Source: Himantopus leucocephalus (lineage: Eukaryota; Chordata; Aves; Charadriiformes; Recurvirostridae). Taken from it: a stretch of DNA of 64,000 bases. Below are positions 1 to 22,129 of the stretch, piece after piece. Within the stretch, counting starts at the first letter, position 1. The number at the start of each line of letters is the position of its first letter. The position numbers were made by a program, and so were the translations under genes. The stretch is from assembly GCA_003993805.1 (NCBI GenBank), contig RSEF01000004.1:24401841-24465840 (forward strand), in the 5' to 3' direction. Below the pieces are notes generated by a model. The model saw only the letters and a program-made list of their open reading frames with translations, made no database searches and was not told the origin of the DNA.

Positions 1-3000
1 CACTGGCTGCCACCTCTTCTCTCGTAGTACAACAATCAACTGTAGTCACTGCAACAACCACAGTGCACTTTTGTGTCTTTAGAGTCACTTTGATTATCTT
101 TCTGGGGACAAAAACTATTTTGTCCTCCTGGACTTTGGCTAAGTGACAGACCTGCAAACAATTTGTTTATCAATCGTTAAGAAAAACAGAACCAATCTAA
201 AACTATTCAAAGTGAATTCCAAAAGGGTTGTGGCAGGCTCCTCACGGAAAACAGTTGCGAGGGTTACTTTTTTAACCATGTATGCCCTGTGACCCTACCT
301 GAATTTTGCCAATCCTGTTTCTGCTTGTGTCTACAGTTTCCCTCCTCTTTCTGTTATTCCCCTCATGCATTTTTTTTCCTTCCATTATCCTCACTTCAAA
401 ATGCCAAGGAAAACTTTCTTCAAACCATCTGAAACCTGTTAGCCTTTCTGGTGCTGCATGCATATGACAGCTGTTTTCAAGGCCAAGATCTCTTGTACCA
501 AGTGCTTTCTGTCAAGTGTGGGAAAGAGACCATCCCAAATACTTTGGAGAAGTCCAAGTTTATGATTGTGCAGGATAGTTCTCTTGTTTACATAGTTTGT
601 AACAAATTTTGAGATCCCTTCCAGATATGTAAATAGGAAAGTGAAATTGCTTCAGGCTTTGCAGAAGCTCAACTAACCATTGTGTAATAATAATTTTTTG
701 GTTAACTTCTCTTTGCTTTCATTTAACTTGAGCGTTAATCTGACTGGCTTCCCTGTGGCTAGAGGAATAATGTGCATCTTGTATATCTGTGTGTAAAACA
801 AAAATCAATACCTTTACAGAAAATCAGGGTTGAAGATGATTCCTGTGGAAAACTTCCTCTAATGTCAGTTAGAGGGCAGTAAAAAGTCTACAGAGTGATA
901 AACTGAAAGCCCTGAAAGTTAGATCATTGTTGCCTGCAGAGGCTGGTCTGCCTGCAACAGCTGCGTGGGCCGGGCTGCTTGCACCTCTCGATTAATTGCA
1001 CTTGGGGTACCCAACTTGCAAAGGTGTCTTGACTGTTTACAGCTACTCTACTCGACTTGAACCATTTTGGTCTGAAATTTAATGCGCAATGTGGACCTTT
1101 TTTACACCTTGAGCAAGAAGACAAGGAAAACTTTACCAAAATCATTTTAATTTTTAAGTAAGGAAGGAATTGGTACTTTGCCTATGTTGAACGGTTCTGG
1201 GAGTCCTGTATTAAGCAATGCCTTTTCTTAAACAAATAAGGGCTTCTGCAGTATTCCTCTACAAAACCACTGTGTCTGAGAGATAGTCCTCTGACAGGCC
1301 ATACTGTTAGAGCTAATGTGCCTGTTCAAGCCTAGTTGCAGTAGTGTAAAAATTAAGTTTCTCTGATGGATATTCCTGGATGCTTCAGTCCAGTGTGAAA
1401 CTCATCAGAGGAACTGTCACCAGTAATCTTGTCAAGTGTTTCCTGGTGGTGCCATATCTCCAGTACTTTGAAGCCATCAAATAAGATTTTGAAATGAGAG
1501 GTTCGAGGCAGGGAGCTGTAGGAAGCTGAGAGGATCAGGAAGTCATTGTGGCTGTGTCTGAAATAGAAAGAAGGTGAAAAAGTATTGGGAAAGACTGAAC
1601 AAGGAGACTGAGTAGGGGCTGAAGGGAGAGGAAAGTGGGACCAAGGGAGCAGGGGGGGTGAGGGAAAAGGCTAACACTACTTAGAAAGGGAAAATGGAAA
1701 TCAGAAAGGCTATTAGTCTGGAAGGGTGGAGATAGAGGATGTGTGAGAGGGAGCCAGCAGGGTACAGTTAATTAATTAAAGGAGAAAGAGAAGGAGCTCT
1801 GAGAGAGGGGAGTGTCTCAAGAAGAAAGTGAGGATGGTGAGATCAGAACTAGGACCCTATGCAGACAGGAGGAGACAACAGGATGGGAAGCAGCTACTGA
1901 TTAGGCAAGAAAGGATGGAAGTGAGGTAAGCAGGCAGGGCGAGGAAAAAATTGTGACTGAGCAGAAAAGCGAGCTGTGCTTGGTGGGGTGAGGGCTGTGC
2001 TACAAAGCTGAAAGGAAGCTCAAGGCTGTCAGTTAACAGAAACAGTTGCCGTATATATGTTAATGTCTCGGCTCCCCATCTGAGCAATAATGCCATATTC
2101 TAAACTGTAATCTAAGCAATATGTGAGGACTTCAAAATCGGAAGTCTATTTATTGTAGCTGTATGACAGAACTAATGAGGAATTTAATGTTGTAACTTCT
2201 AAGTGGTTAGGACACAGACTAAGCAGCAGGATGTCAGTAATCCGTTAGAAGACTAATCAAAGAGTAGGTAAAATGCCTGTATTATTATATGGTGGTGCAT
2301 TTGCTGAAATGTATGAAATTTAGAGTTATATGACAGATTTTGAATGTATGCTGCTAACAAGTGATGTTTGCACATGGTTCCTATCATAGGGAAAAAAGAA
2401 GAAACCGTTTGGATATTGAGTGATAGCCAAAAAAAGAAGACAATGTATGATATAAAGAAGTGACTTGGTGTATGCAAAGAAATAATACACAATATTATGC
2501 TCACTACCTGCTGTGTTGTCCTCAATGCCCGTGAGGCATCCAGCATGTAGTTGACTTGTGGGACAGGGCAAGATACAGACCCCTGGAGGAAGGACTGATG
2601 GGAAAATGTGGATTTGAAAGAGTCTCTGGAGCCATCAGCTGTGGCCTCTTGGGAACAGCTGGCCCTGGGAGGGCAAGTTGTCCCCATAGACCTGATGTCA
2701 GGGGAAGAAAGTGGCCAGGCAGTTGGAGGGAGAGCCCAGCAGCAGCGACACTGATCCTGTGGGACTGGTGCACGTGAGATCACTAGCAGAGTTTATCCAG
2801 AGGGGGCGTTAAATCACCCAGTCCTGTATACCACAGGTCACTGTGTCCCACCTGCGTACCCTGTAGCCATCCCGTGGCTTTATTTGGTCAAAATGTTTAT
2901 TCTTGGTAAAGTAAGCGTTTCCTCCAGAGGAAAGCAAGTGCCACTGCGGTGCTAAGAATGGCAGAGGCCATACGGCCGGACTGAGACTCAAAGACGTGCA

Positions 3001-6000
3001 TAGGCCTGTCAAAACAGGTGAACTTTGCCTCTTTCTCCTCTGTTCTGCAGAGAAAATAAAAGCACTTGCTTGACCTGGGAGAAGAGTCTTTTTTTCCATC
3101 ATAAACATGATGGTCAGTGATGTGCTGAATGTGGGGGGGAAAAAGGCACAGTTCCTGGAAAGGTGGTGGTGGTGTTTTTACATAGAAATATATATAGGTT
3201 TATGTTCCACTTTATTTTGTTTTTCAGTTGCAATTAAAAAAATATGGCTAAAAATAGGTGAGGTAGCAATCCTTTTCAGAATCAGCTACTGAGAAGAGCA
3301 TCCTTTCATGAAACTTGAAATCTGGCCACAACATAGTTAAAGCCAAAGTTTGCACTGTATGGAGGAAAAAAGGGAGTAGGTTAATGAGTTTAAAAGCTAT
3401 GTAATTGATTAGTCTGAAGAAGTTAACAGTAATGCAGTCAACAAAAGTGATCTGTTTTTTTAGAGGTTTATTCAAGAAGGCCTATCTACCATGAAAGTAT
3501 ACTTCCTGACATCTTTTCCTGGTCTCCAATTCCATGTGAAGACATGTGAATTAACCATTACGTTGTTTTACCTAGGAACTATAGACACTGATTTTTCAGA
3601 AACTGTCATTCTTTTCTATTAGTCAAATAACACTACAAGTCTCTAGGTTTTTTGGTATTTCCTTCATATTTCAAAATCTGTTGTATAATAACACTAGTTT
3701 CAAAGTGTTTCTCAAATAATTCATTTCAAATTCCTCCTATGGCTGGTTTGAAAATATTTTCTTTTAGAAATGCTGCTGTATCTTCAATCCAGACTTTCAG
3801 CATCAAGCAGAAAGAATACACTTTCTTCTGTCCAAATATGTATCAGAAATAGGTATTGAATAGCTGGGCTTTTCAACACTCCTAAGACTTACATGTCACA
3901 TGAGGTTTTTCTTTTTCCTAATATGTTTTAGAAAAAAAAAGCTTGTTTTTTTTAAATAAGTACTGATTATTTCGCTAGCATGCCCACCTATACATTATTA
4001 GGTTTTAGCACTATTTGATTTCTTCTTTTTCTTTTTTTTTTTAAATATTTCATCTACATATTCACTGCTATCACATCATCTTTTAACCAGGCTGGTTCCT
4101 TGCCCGGAGAAATAGTTTTTGTACCTATGGATGTACAGCTTTGGAGAATTTAACAGATATTTTTAAATAATACTAAGTTACAAAGGATTTAATTTTGTTA
4201 ATCAGTTACGTCAACAATTGGTTTAAGTACTGGGATATGATCCTGTAAGTTACAAATATGTTATCCTGATATAATTGCCTTATTCAATCTACTAAAAAAA
4301 AAAAAAGTAGCTAGATTGTGATGTCTGGTACCAGCCAGCTGTGTACCAGTACTCTCTCTTATCAGTCCACTTTCTGATGTTGTGGTGCAGCTATTACAAC
4401 AGCCTCTTACGATCCCCACTGAGACTGGGGCTGAGTTTTTCTAGGCACTCTTCTGCATGCCTTGCCCTGGGCAACCTGCTGTCTGAGTCAGCAAGTCAGA
4501 CGTGGGGTCAGCCTGTGGAGACCCAACAGAAAGGTATCGCATGACCAGGGTGATGGAGCAGATCACTGTTGGAGCAAACCTCTCCTCCTCCCAGCCTTGT
4601 GTCCTGCCTCACGTGTCACGCTAGTGATGGATCGTGATAGCACTACTCTAATTTAAGCCATGTTTCACAGAGCATCCTTTCATTTGCGCTGACAGCGAGA
4701 AAACAGTATCAGGAACAGGCGTCACTGTGTGTTGATTTAGCTGGAGTGGGGTGGAAAGGAAGAGAAGGAGCAACTATAGACTATGTGGAGGTGAATCAGT
4801 AACCCCTGCAAATGTATTGTTTAGCCAAACTGCATCTAAAATGGAGACAAACTTCTGAATGTAGTTTCTCGTTATCTTTTCTGACTTGGTTGAGGAAAAA
4901 TTAATATCTAGATAACTTACACCTATGTGCTGCTAACACAACGCTTCTTTATCTACGTTAATAATTGCATAAAATCTAAAAGTTATAATCTTAAAATCAA
5001 TTAATCTTAATCTGCATGAACATTTTTATATATCCTGAAAAAGAAGAAATAAGCCAGATGTCTCTGATCATGGTTCAGCCAGCTAACATTATTCACTTTA
5101 AGAAAGTCAGAAATCCTATTAGTTTGAGATAATTTCTGTTTTATGGCACTTTAACTGGAGTGTCACAATTTATAGCAGTGAGCTATGTTTACTCATAGTA
5201 AAATATAGTAGAGATTGGAAAACGTGTGATTTTTAAATTGAACCAAATATTCATGAGTCACAATCCAACAATAGTGCATTTATTTAAGCACAGTGTCTGC
5301 AAATTGATTTTTCACAAAATAGCCCCATGAGTTCTCTAAAATTGTTTTAAATTATTTAAGTTCAGAACAGGACAATAAAGGATTCCATTTTCATAATACT
5401 TCAGGAGGGTCGAATCTCATAGATTTATAGGGCACAGCAACCTCCCAAATCTGAACTTGTAGTTCTATATTAAATTTAAATTCTTAAGAGTTATAAATGG
5501 TTCTTAGTAACAAAAGTATGTGAATAAATAAAATGTATCAGATAATCCCGTCTCAGGCTCACCAAGAAATAGTATATTTTTATTGTTACAAAATTAATCT
5601 TAAGCATTCTTTAGAGCTTCACTTTCACAAAGTTATGCTGGCTTAGTTTCACTGTAAGAACTATCATTAAAATCCCTTTAGACTTTATTAAAGGCACAAG
5701 GAATGAAAAAAAAAAAAACCAACCAAAAAAACCCCAGCTTGTGTTTCATATTGCAAATACCTCCTGTAAGGATCCCAAAACACTTTTTTCCATTTCTCTC
5801 TCTGGAGTCCAAGATAGAAAAAGCTTACCTGAGAGTGTTTTACAAAGATCTATTTAAGATTGTGTTACTTGGGACAAGAGGGAAAAATTGTGGCTGATAT
5901 GCAGCTTGCTTAGTTCAAGCAACCCTGTAGCAAGACAAGAGAATAACGAGCAACAGAAGATAGAGAAAGACAAAATAAAATCTCCCACTGCCCCCCTTCA

Positions 6001-9000
6001 GGTTTTTTTCCTCAGCTGGTGGTTGGCCTGGCTTTCTCAAATCTACTTTGCTATCACTAATTCTGCAAAATGTTCATTGTAACAGTCCCTTTTGGGGGTT
6101 GGGTGGTTTTTGTTTTTTTGGTTTTTTTTTTTGGTTGGTCTTCCCCACCACACACACACCTCTTCCATCACAAGAGCATACCAAAGTTGGTATGAAAGAA
6201 GTTAGAGCTAAGTCATCTGATTTTTAGGTAGGGGAAATGGAGGGGGAGAACAGTTTTTCCCTTTTCAACCTAAGGAAAGTTAGGCTAAGTGTTGTGATCT
6301 TTTAGATTGTTTTCTGTTATGAGAATTTAATGATAGTCACATAATTCTTTGCTCTTCTGCTCATTTACAAATAATGTATACTCAGAACATCATAGAATTA
6401 GAATATCAGCAAGTTCTTTGCCTTTCTAATTTCATTCCCTTTTTCATTGCAGCTTTCTCTTAGGGCTTTGTTACGAGTACTTTCTGTCTCATCTCCTGGG
6501 TTTCTTGTTACTTCCATGCATGAACGCACATGTACACAAACTCCTCTCCTGTATATGGTATTGTGTCATGGAAGTCACTTAGATCTGCCTTTACTGTATG
6601 GAAACTTAAGAGAACTATTACAAATGTCTGTTGTGTGGTTTTTTTTAAATAATTTAGTTTTCACTAATCAGTGTTTCACTTTTGCTTACTTTACATATGG
6701 CTGGGTGGGTTAACTTGTGCAAACCACGAAGTCTGAAGTGAACTTTAATGTAATCTGTAATTACTATCATTACGCATTTGAAGTCAGAATGCTTGTTGGC
6801 CAGATGAGGTGAATGGTTGTTGCTTGAGGGACACTAATTTATTGATAACAAGCTGTTCTTGATCTTCTTGGCTAAAGTACATTTTAAATTATTTGATTGC
6901 TCAGTTTAAAAAAAAAAAATCTTCATTAACTTACTACCAAGCATGTTATGAGATAGGGAAAAAAAATGTAAGATACATGGCAAATACTTCTAAGTGAGAA
7001 ACTTTTTTCCTGAGATTACAAAACCTAAAAAAATGCCATTCCTGGTGTGAAGCTTCAGAGATTTTTTTTTTTCTTTTACACATGTCTTTAAATTGTTAAC
7101 TCTTACAAATGCAGTGTTTCAAAGCAGGAAAAAAAATTATCTTTGGGGCTTGAAGAGCCAGCCCAAGCATATTCCTCAGCGGTTGGGAGGAAGAATTAGT
7201 TCCCAGCAGGGGAGTTTTCCTTGATTTTGATGTCTCACTGTTGCCTTTTCTGGGCCTTTCAGGTGGGATGGTACTGACTAGCACCGTGTATTTAACACAT
7301 TTACATCGGTGCCTTCGTTTTTGTTCTATATCTATTTCCACCCAAACAAAACCCTAGTGTTTCAAGTGTCCAGCTTTAGACTTAATACTGTGCTAGTGTG
7401 AAAAAGAAATTAGTGAAACCAAAGGAATTACACCAATGCAAAACAACACTGGGGTAAAGGAAAGCCTACCTTAATGTATATTCTATTGGAAATCATGTTT
7501 GAATACAGAGATATAACTTATTTCTGAATGGAAATAATAGTCAGACATCATATAAATTCTGTGTATTAGGGGAGAGGAAGAAAAGGGGAAGCGGAGTGAC
7601 AGAAAGGTTTGGCTCTGCTCATTAACTGGTGTCTTTGTTAGACATTGTGCTGAACCCTCATCCTCTGGGAACGCCCTACAAAATTTGAGTTTCTGGATAA
7701 AATTCCTTATACTTCTTACTGGGGCTTTTCCAAATAATATTATCTCTTTCAGCTCTTTCTGTGCATCAGAATCTTTTTATTCTAAATTTTGTGTGAGCAG
7801 AACAAAAAGGCAAATTAATAAAAGGTATGAGCCAAATCCTCTGGCAAGGTGCCACGGGACCAGTCTGAATTGCTCCACTGGCAGTTTCTGGCCCTTGAGC
7901 AGATTTATCTGGCAGTTATACAAAGAGGATCTTCCAGCTCTATAGCTGGATTAATTAGACTGAATTATCTGTGGCATAACTGATAACTAACTTTAGTAAT
8001 GTTGTTATGAGATTGGAGTCTATATATTCCAAAAGATAGTACAAATTTTATGCTTTGAAAAACACTTCTGAAATGAAAGCATTGTGAAACCCACAGCAAG
8101 ATATAAAGGTACCATATGAAATTAAAATCCAAGATAATGACCAGATTGGCATGCAATAGCAACAGTCATAATACATGCATCTTTTGTGCTAAAATCCTTT
8201 GCAGTATATTGTGTTTAAGGAAAGCAAACATTTTATATAGTCAGTCATAAATTTACGTGTGTAGTTCAAGTACTACATATTCCTAGAATGACTTCTAATA
8301 TGGTCTACTAAAGATAAATGTAATGCAATAAAACTGAAAATGTAATTCTGCTTGCGAGAGCTACGGCCAAAATATAAAAAATAGTGTTTTAGAAATGAAG
8401 ATGTTGCAACCGTTTGGCATTCTGAATAAATGACACTGTGTCACTTGCACCCAATAAAATCTAAAATTACAAACACGATGCATATGCTATACAGCTACTA
8501 GAAAATGCTATAGACATCAGGGCTGAACAATTAGAAAGGGAGGAAAGGAGCAAATTACAGAAAAGGCAATGTAGTGATAACAGTTTAATTATACTCCTGT
8601 GGGGATCCTGTACAGACGTTTAAATCTTTTAACCCACTGATGCTTTGCCTCAAGGATTAATGCTAAAGTATCTATCGCCACTAAAGCAAGGTCTATTTTG
8701 GTCTACAAGTTTTGCCCAAGGGGTTATGCCAAATGTGTACATTAACAGCATTAAAGTTCAAGTGCAGAAACTGTTTTTTATTCTTGTTTGAAACTAGAAT
8801 CTATTTTCAATGTTACTTATGGAAAATTTTTAAATGTTAATAAAAATGGTTTTAATAGTATGGGAGTCTCATTACATATTCATGGAAATCACTAGAAAGC
8901 TTTTCCTAAAAGAAGTTAACTAAAAGCATACAAAAGTTAACTTCATATTTCTATCCTGAAATACACAGGACTACCTTCATCCTAGTCTCTCACAAATTGC

Positions 9001-9998
9001 TCAAAAATTCCCTTATTTAGTGGGAAGAAACTGAATAAATTGGAAGAAAACCAGGAAAATTAACGTAAGGCAGAACTAAATAGCATTCATTTCTAGATAT
9101 TGTTGTAATGGACAAATTCAGACAACAAATTATTTTTTTAAATAAGATGTTTTTAAGATGTCATGTCTTCCTCTTTTTTCTGCTATTTGGTGATTCAAAT
9201 GTTTCTGATCAGAGCTGGTCATCTACTTTTCACTACTATTCTTTGTCAAATATTAATTAACTATCTTTTAAGTTAAAGAAATTCATAGTTATAAACTTGT
9301 TTTATAGCCTTGTTCTGATGATTTATCTTTGAAAAAAAGGTTACAGGCCTATGAGGTCTCCTTCTCCATATTATACTAAAGGTCTTTCAAAGCCAGTTCA
9401 CACGTTCTTCAAATAACTTTCAGCAGAAGAGGAATTTTTTAATCTATTGTCATCTTAAAGTATTCGGGCTAGCAAAATGACAGGCAAAATCGATTTCAAC
9501 TTTAATGTTTCCTTTGTTGACTCCTTCTGTATTAGTTAAAGAAAATATTCTGTTTCAAAACAACTATTTCAAAAGAAAATTTTCAGTCCTCTCTTGCTCT
9601 AGTCCACTTCCCACTGTGTCTAGAAGTACAGCAGCTAGAATAGGCTGAGGATGAGAGGAGGCAAAATCCCCACCGTTTGATAAATTGGCATTGGTCTCTT
9701 TGAAAAAATTGTGCTTTTGTAGGTAAAATAACTTTCTATCATAGTAAGTACAGGGTGGATTCTTCAGTATGGTGATCATTCCTGGGTCCTTGTCACCTAA
9801 GGACTGCTTTTGAAAAACAGTTGGATTTCCTCAGCCTCAGTACTTTCAAACTGACAACTTACTCAAAGGGAAGAAAAACACATTAGCCTATTTGGAATTT
9901 GAGATTCATTTTGTCCTCATGACGAAGGGTCTTCATGTGATCCAGATTTTTGAAAATACATAAATATTTTCCTGGTATTACAATATTATCACTCCCTA
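1..9998. other. gene-free flank downstream of TMEM144
   Basis: I see no exon or RNA gene here on either strand. All open frames are short and resemble no protein I know. The sequence is AT-rich, with A/T homopolymers (for example near 4295, 5705, 6910) and a purine-rich tract at about 1495-1990. By synteny RXFP1 might be expected further in this direction, but no LDL-receptor or leucine-rich-repeat exon was seen. Confidence 0.6.
1495..1990 (+). repeat. purine-rich tract (plus strand)
   Basis: For roughly 500 bases the plus strand is strongly enriched in A and G, with many GGAGG, GAGAGG and AAGGA words and few pyrimidine runs. It is not a clean tandem repeat. Such polypurine stretches often derive from degenerate microsatellites; function unknown. 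Confidence 0.5.
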
Positions 9999-9999
9999 C

Positions 10000-10054
10000 A
10001 GCTACCTGAATGGAGGTTGTAGCAAGGTGGGTGTTGGTCTCTTCTCCCAAGTAA
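10000..10054 (+). mobile_element. CR1 LINE fragment, truncated by the gap
   Basis: The sequence up to the N block matches the well-known avian CR1 3' region in sense orientation. This is the stretch encoding a 'YLxGGC' peptide followed by GTGGGTGTTGGTCTCTTCTC and CCAAGTAA. The element continues into the gap. Identification is from memory of the CR1 consensus. Confidence 0.85.
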
Positions 10055-10154
10055 NNNNNNNNNNNNNNNNNNNNNNNNNNNNNNNNNNNNNNNNNNNNNN
10101 NNNNNNNNNNNNNNNNNNNNNNNNNNNNNNNNNNNNNNNNNNNNNNNNNNNNNN
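10055..10154. other. assembly gap (100 N)
   Basis: Exactly 100 N, which normally marks a gap of unknown true size rather than a measured length. It is flanked by CR1 sequence on both sides in opposite orientations, so the break probably reflects a repeat that could not be assembled. It lies downstream of the last traced TMEM144 exon, so the missing 3' exon could be inside it. Confidence 0.95.
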
Positions 10155-10209
10155 GGCCACACTCTTCTTGATGCACCCCAGGATGCCATTGGCCGCCGTG
10201 GCCTTCTTA
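10155..10209 (-). mobile_element. CR1 LINE fragment, antisense, truncated by the gap
   Basis: Read on the minus strand, this encodes a peptide like ATAANGILGCIKKSVA. That is the reverse-transcriptase C-terminal 'AANGILGCIRKSVASRSREVILPLYS' region of CR1, with a short insertion. It faces the plus-strand CR1 piece on the other side of the gap. Confidence 0.8.
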
Positions 10210-11583
10210 CCATGGATATTCCTAACATTTCCTTTATTAGCATGACTAACTAGTTGGACAAAGTTTGATTTTTATCACTCAGTATGATATCAAGAGACTG
10301 GAACATAAAAGTATTTCCTGTATAGAAGGCATCTGGACAAAGCACAAAGCCAGCCAGCCAGACAGGTCAGGAAAACTACTGATTATCTGTGATGCTGTTG
10401 TACAGATTTCCTAGCTAACAGCAAACAGTGATACACAACGGTAATTTCCAGGCACTCCTGGTAATATAGCTTTTCCCCTGTGGGAGCAGTGATCTGAATT
10501 CTCATGACTGATGGGAAAGTATTATCTGAATATGAAGCAAAAACTGGCTCTGTTAATGCTTCCCATTAGAGCTGCTCTCAGAAACACTTGACAGATGTTT
10601 GGACCGTGATCTTCCTCTCTCCATCGTCAGTACAGCTGATAGGACAAAGATTTAGGCCAGCAGAAAACAGTGTCACATGCCTAATGTATTTGTGGGTGCT
10701 GTTCCCTCGTGAAATTGCCAACTATTATTTGAATAATAGCTAAGGTGTTATTTCACATTTTAGATAACAAACGCTCTGAGAGGAATGCATTATAAAAATG
10801 AAACAAATTGTTAAAAGCATGTGATGAATAGCTGTCTGAAATTCTCTCTAGGATGAAGTAAAGCAGTAGTTCTGGACCTGGGCTGTCCTTAAATTTTCCA
10901 TTTCATGTTTTTATATCCTTGCCCTTTAGGCACGCTGATAACTAAGTTACTAAAGCTGCTTTCCATTAATCCTTCAATTTCTAATTAGAAGGATCCCAAG
11001 TCTTTTCCTTCATTGCATACTGCTGAGTTTATTCTGATTTACTGCATCTTGAGGCAAAGCTTAATCCCTATTAACACTGTTTCATTAGTTTGCTTCCAAA
11101 ATACAGCCGTTCAGCAAAACTTTGGTTTTGATATTTATGAACTCTCATTTGCCAGAAGTTATCCACCTTTGCATTATCATCTAGTAGACTGGAAAGAGAG
11201 TAAAGGTGAAGTTTATTTGTACCTAGTGATGGGAATTTATGCAGCTTCTGGAAATTAACAGTGCTTTAAAGGTACAGTATCATAAATAGGAATAAACCAG
11301 ACAAAACAGGCCAATCTATTTTTCCCTCATTTGCATAAGAACATTATTTTCATCTATACATAACCTGTTCTGTTTGTTCAAGAGGTGTTAAAAGAAAAAA
11401 TACTTGACTTAATCAAGCAAAATGACTGCTAGAGGATAAAAATCACAAATGAAAACACCCAGAGCAAAATGTACCTGCTGGGATGAAAGCATAAAACGTT
11501 TCTTCTTTTAGTCATTTCAGTTTCCTATTTAATATTGATATAGTTCTGGTTACAGAGCTTTGGCTTTTATATAACCTGAAGAC
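10210..11583. other. region downstream of the last traced TMEM144 exon
   Basis: I searched this stretch on the minus strand for the expected C-terminal TMEM144 residues (GPGFIAAMWG, KEIKG, final hydrophobic helix) and found no convincing exon. It contains no recognisable repeat. It could be TMEM144 intron or 3' flank, depending on where the terminal exon lies. Confidence 0.45.
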
Positions 11584-11706
11584 TCACACTTTCAATGCTT
11601 CTGGTTTTTTATGCTTGGCATTGACCAAGATGGCACTTGTCACAGTCATGTACGATCCTAAAAAACCAAAGGCTAGCACAGACAAGCAGAAGAGGCAATG
11701 TGTACT
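11584..11706 (-). other. possible alternative 3' exon of TMEM144 (doubtful)
   Basis: About 113 nt below the last donor, a minus-strand frame in the correct phase runs 40 codons to a TGA at 11586-11584. It encodes a hydrophobic segment (HCLFCLSVLAFGFLG) and a charged tail (NAKHKKPEALKV). A CAAG at 11710-11707 would be its acceptor, but the pyrimidine tract there is poor. A second acceptor, TTTTTTAG ending about 11655, has an excellent tract but would give a stop after three codons. Neither matches the conserved GPGFIAAMWG continuation, so this may be chance. Confidence 0.2.
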
Positions 11707-11810
11707 CTTGATTAAAATGCTCTAGACACATTATAATTTCAACCTAATTCCATAAATGGGAGAAAAAAAACCCTTCACTTTTAATTCTAGTCACAGTTTA
11801 TTTCTTTTTA

Positions 11811-20898
<9,088 letters not shown>

Positions 20899-22043
20899 TT
20901 AAATAATACCAACCTAGACCAGAAATCTGAAACTTAAAGAACCCTACTTATCAATCTCTCGAAAGCTGGAAAGAACTGCAAACTATACTGTAGAATCCCA
21001 TGAAAAGCTGCCATAAAACATGAATGAGTAACTTAAGAACACATGCACAAAAAAATCACTATTGTGTGCTTCTTAATCAGCTTCACAGAAAATCATGTCT
21101 GAAAACATACAACAACGTGAATGTAGAGATGCACTCAAAGGTTACGAGGACTTGAATCTGTGAGGCCTATGGTAAACCCTGACGCTTTAGGGAGATGCTC
21201 TATCAGAATATTCCTTATTCCTGTAGCCAAAGTTGGGTCACACCAGGGTGTGTAAAAACACAGGGGATAGACGAAATCTTAATTGGCAGAAGAAGCTACG
21301 GCAATTTGCAGCCCTGCTGCCTAGAATTAAGGAACAGGTGCAGAGATTTTATAGATGCCAAAGCAGGATCGATATAGGATGATTAAGATAACCACAGGGA
21401 TTGCTCTAGCTCATACAAAACACAAACAAAGGCACATTTTTTTCCGTGGGGAACAAAAGGAGAAGCTGCCTCTAAAGTTTCTTCGTTCATTCCACACAAC
21501 TATAATAAGACAAGCAAAGATTTTTTTTTAATCCTGTAATACCGCCCCCCTTTTTTTTTTTTAAGTAGGCAATTCATCTTGAGGTTACACTCAACAGAGG
21601 TACCACATACATACTTTTGATATGGATTATGACTTTGACAGAAAAGGTGGGTCTGAGAACAACTATAATAACATGAGTTTTGCATACATAATCTTAACAC
21701 CACACCTAAAAGACTACATATAAGAAAAGCATTTGGAAATTTAACTTCGAATGGCAAGAGGACACTTAATATGCTGTGAGTATAAAGGGGCATATTCATA
21801 GAGATACACACGCAATACTGTTAGTCGAAGTAATGCTATTCATACTGACTCAAATGACATCCTAATGCAGTTTGACATTCCCTAGTGTAGGTGGACTACC
21901 TACCACCTGGAGGAAAAAAGCTGAACTAGGATGGTGGAAATTTTGCCAAGTCTTGTAAGGGGTGCCATGACTATACTCTCCACACAAAAGGAAGGGCTGA
22001 GCTGCTGCAAATTCTTTCATCTTATTTTACCCTTCAGTCTTAC

Positions 22044-22129
22044 CTTCTCTGGAGTCCTTAGCACACTGAGAACTGCTTCTGCTGAGGTTGTGCTTTTATC
22101 TACAGCTTCAGCAGGGCCATCAGCGCCGG
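22044..22129 (-). other. TMEM144: probable TMEM144 5'UTR exon
   Basis: On the minus strand an 86-nt block is bounded by TTAATTTCAG (ending 22130) and a consensus donor GTAAGA (from 22043). It lies between the CpG island and the first coding exon. Spliced to 20863, the frame leading to the TMEM144 ATG contains a TAA, so the exon is non-coding for that product. One other frame is open across it, which I take as chance. Confidence 0.55.

Noticed and set aside
1..9998. Possible RXFP1 exons, expected by synteny beyond TMEM144
   Set aside because: No LDL-receptor class A module, leucine-rich repeat or seven-helix exon was visible; the gene probably lies outside the window.
10960..11000. Minus-strand words resembling the TMEM144 tail (GILLI, then EIEGL after a one-base shift)
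   Set aside because: The similarity covers only about ten residues, needs a frameshift, and has neither the preceding GPGFIAAMWG nor a good acceptor; probably chance.
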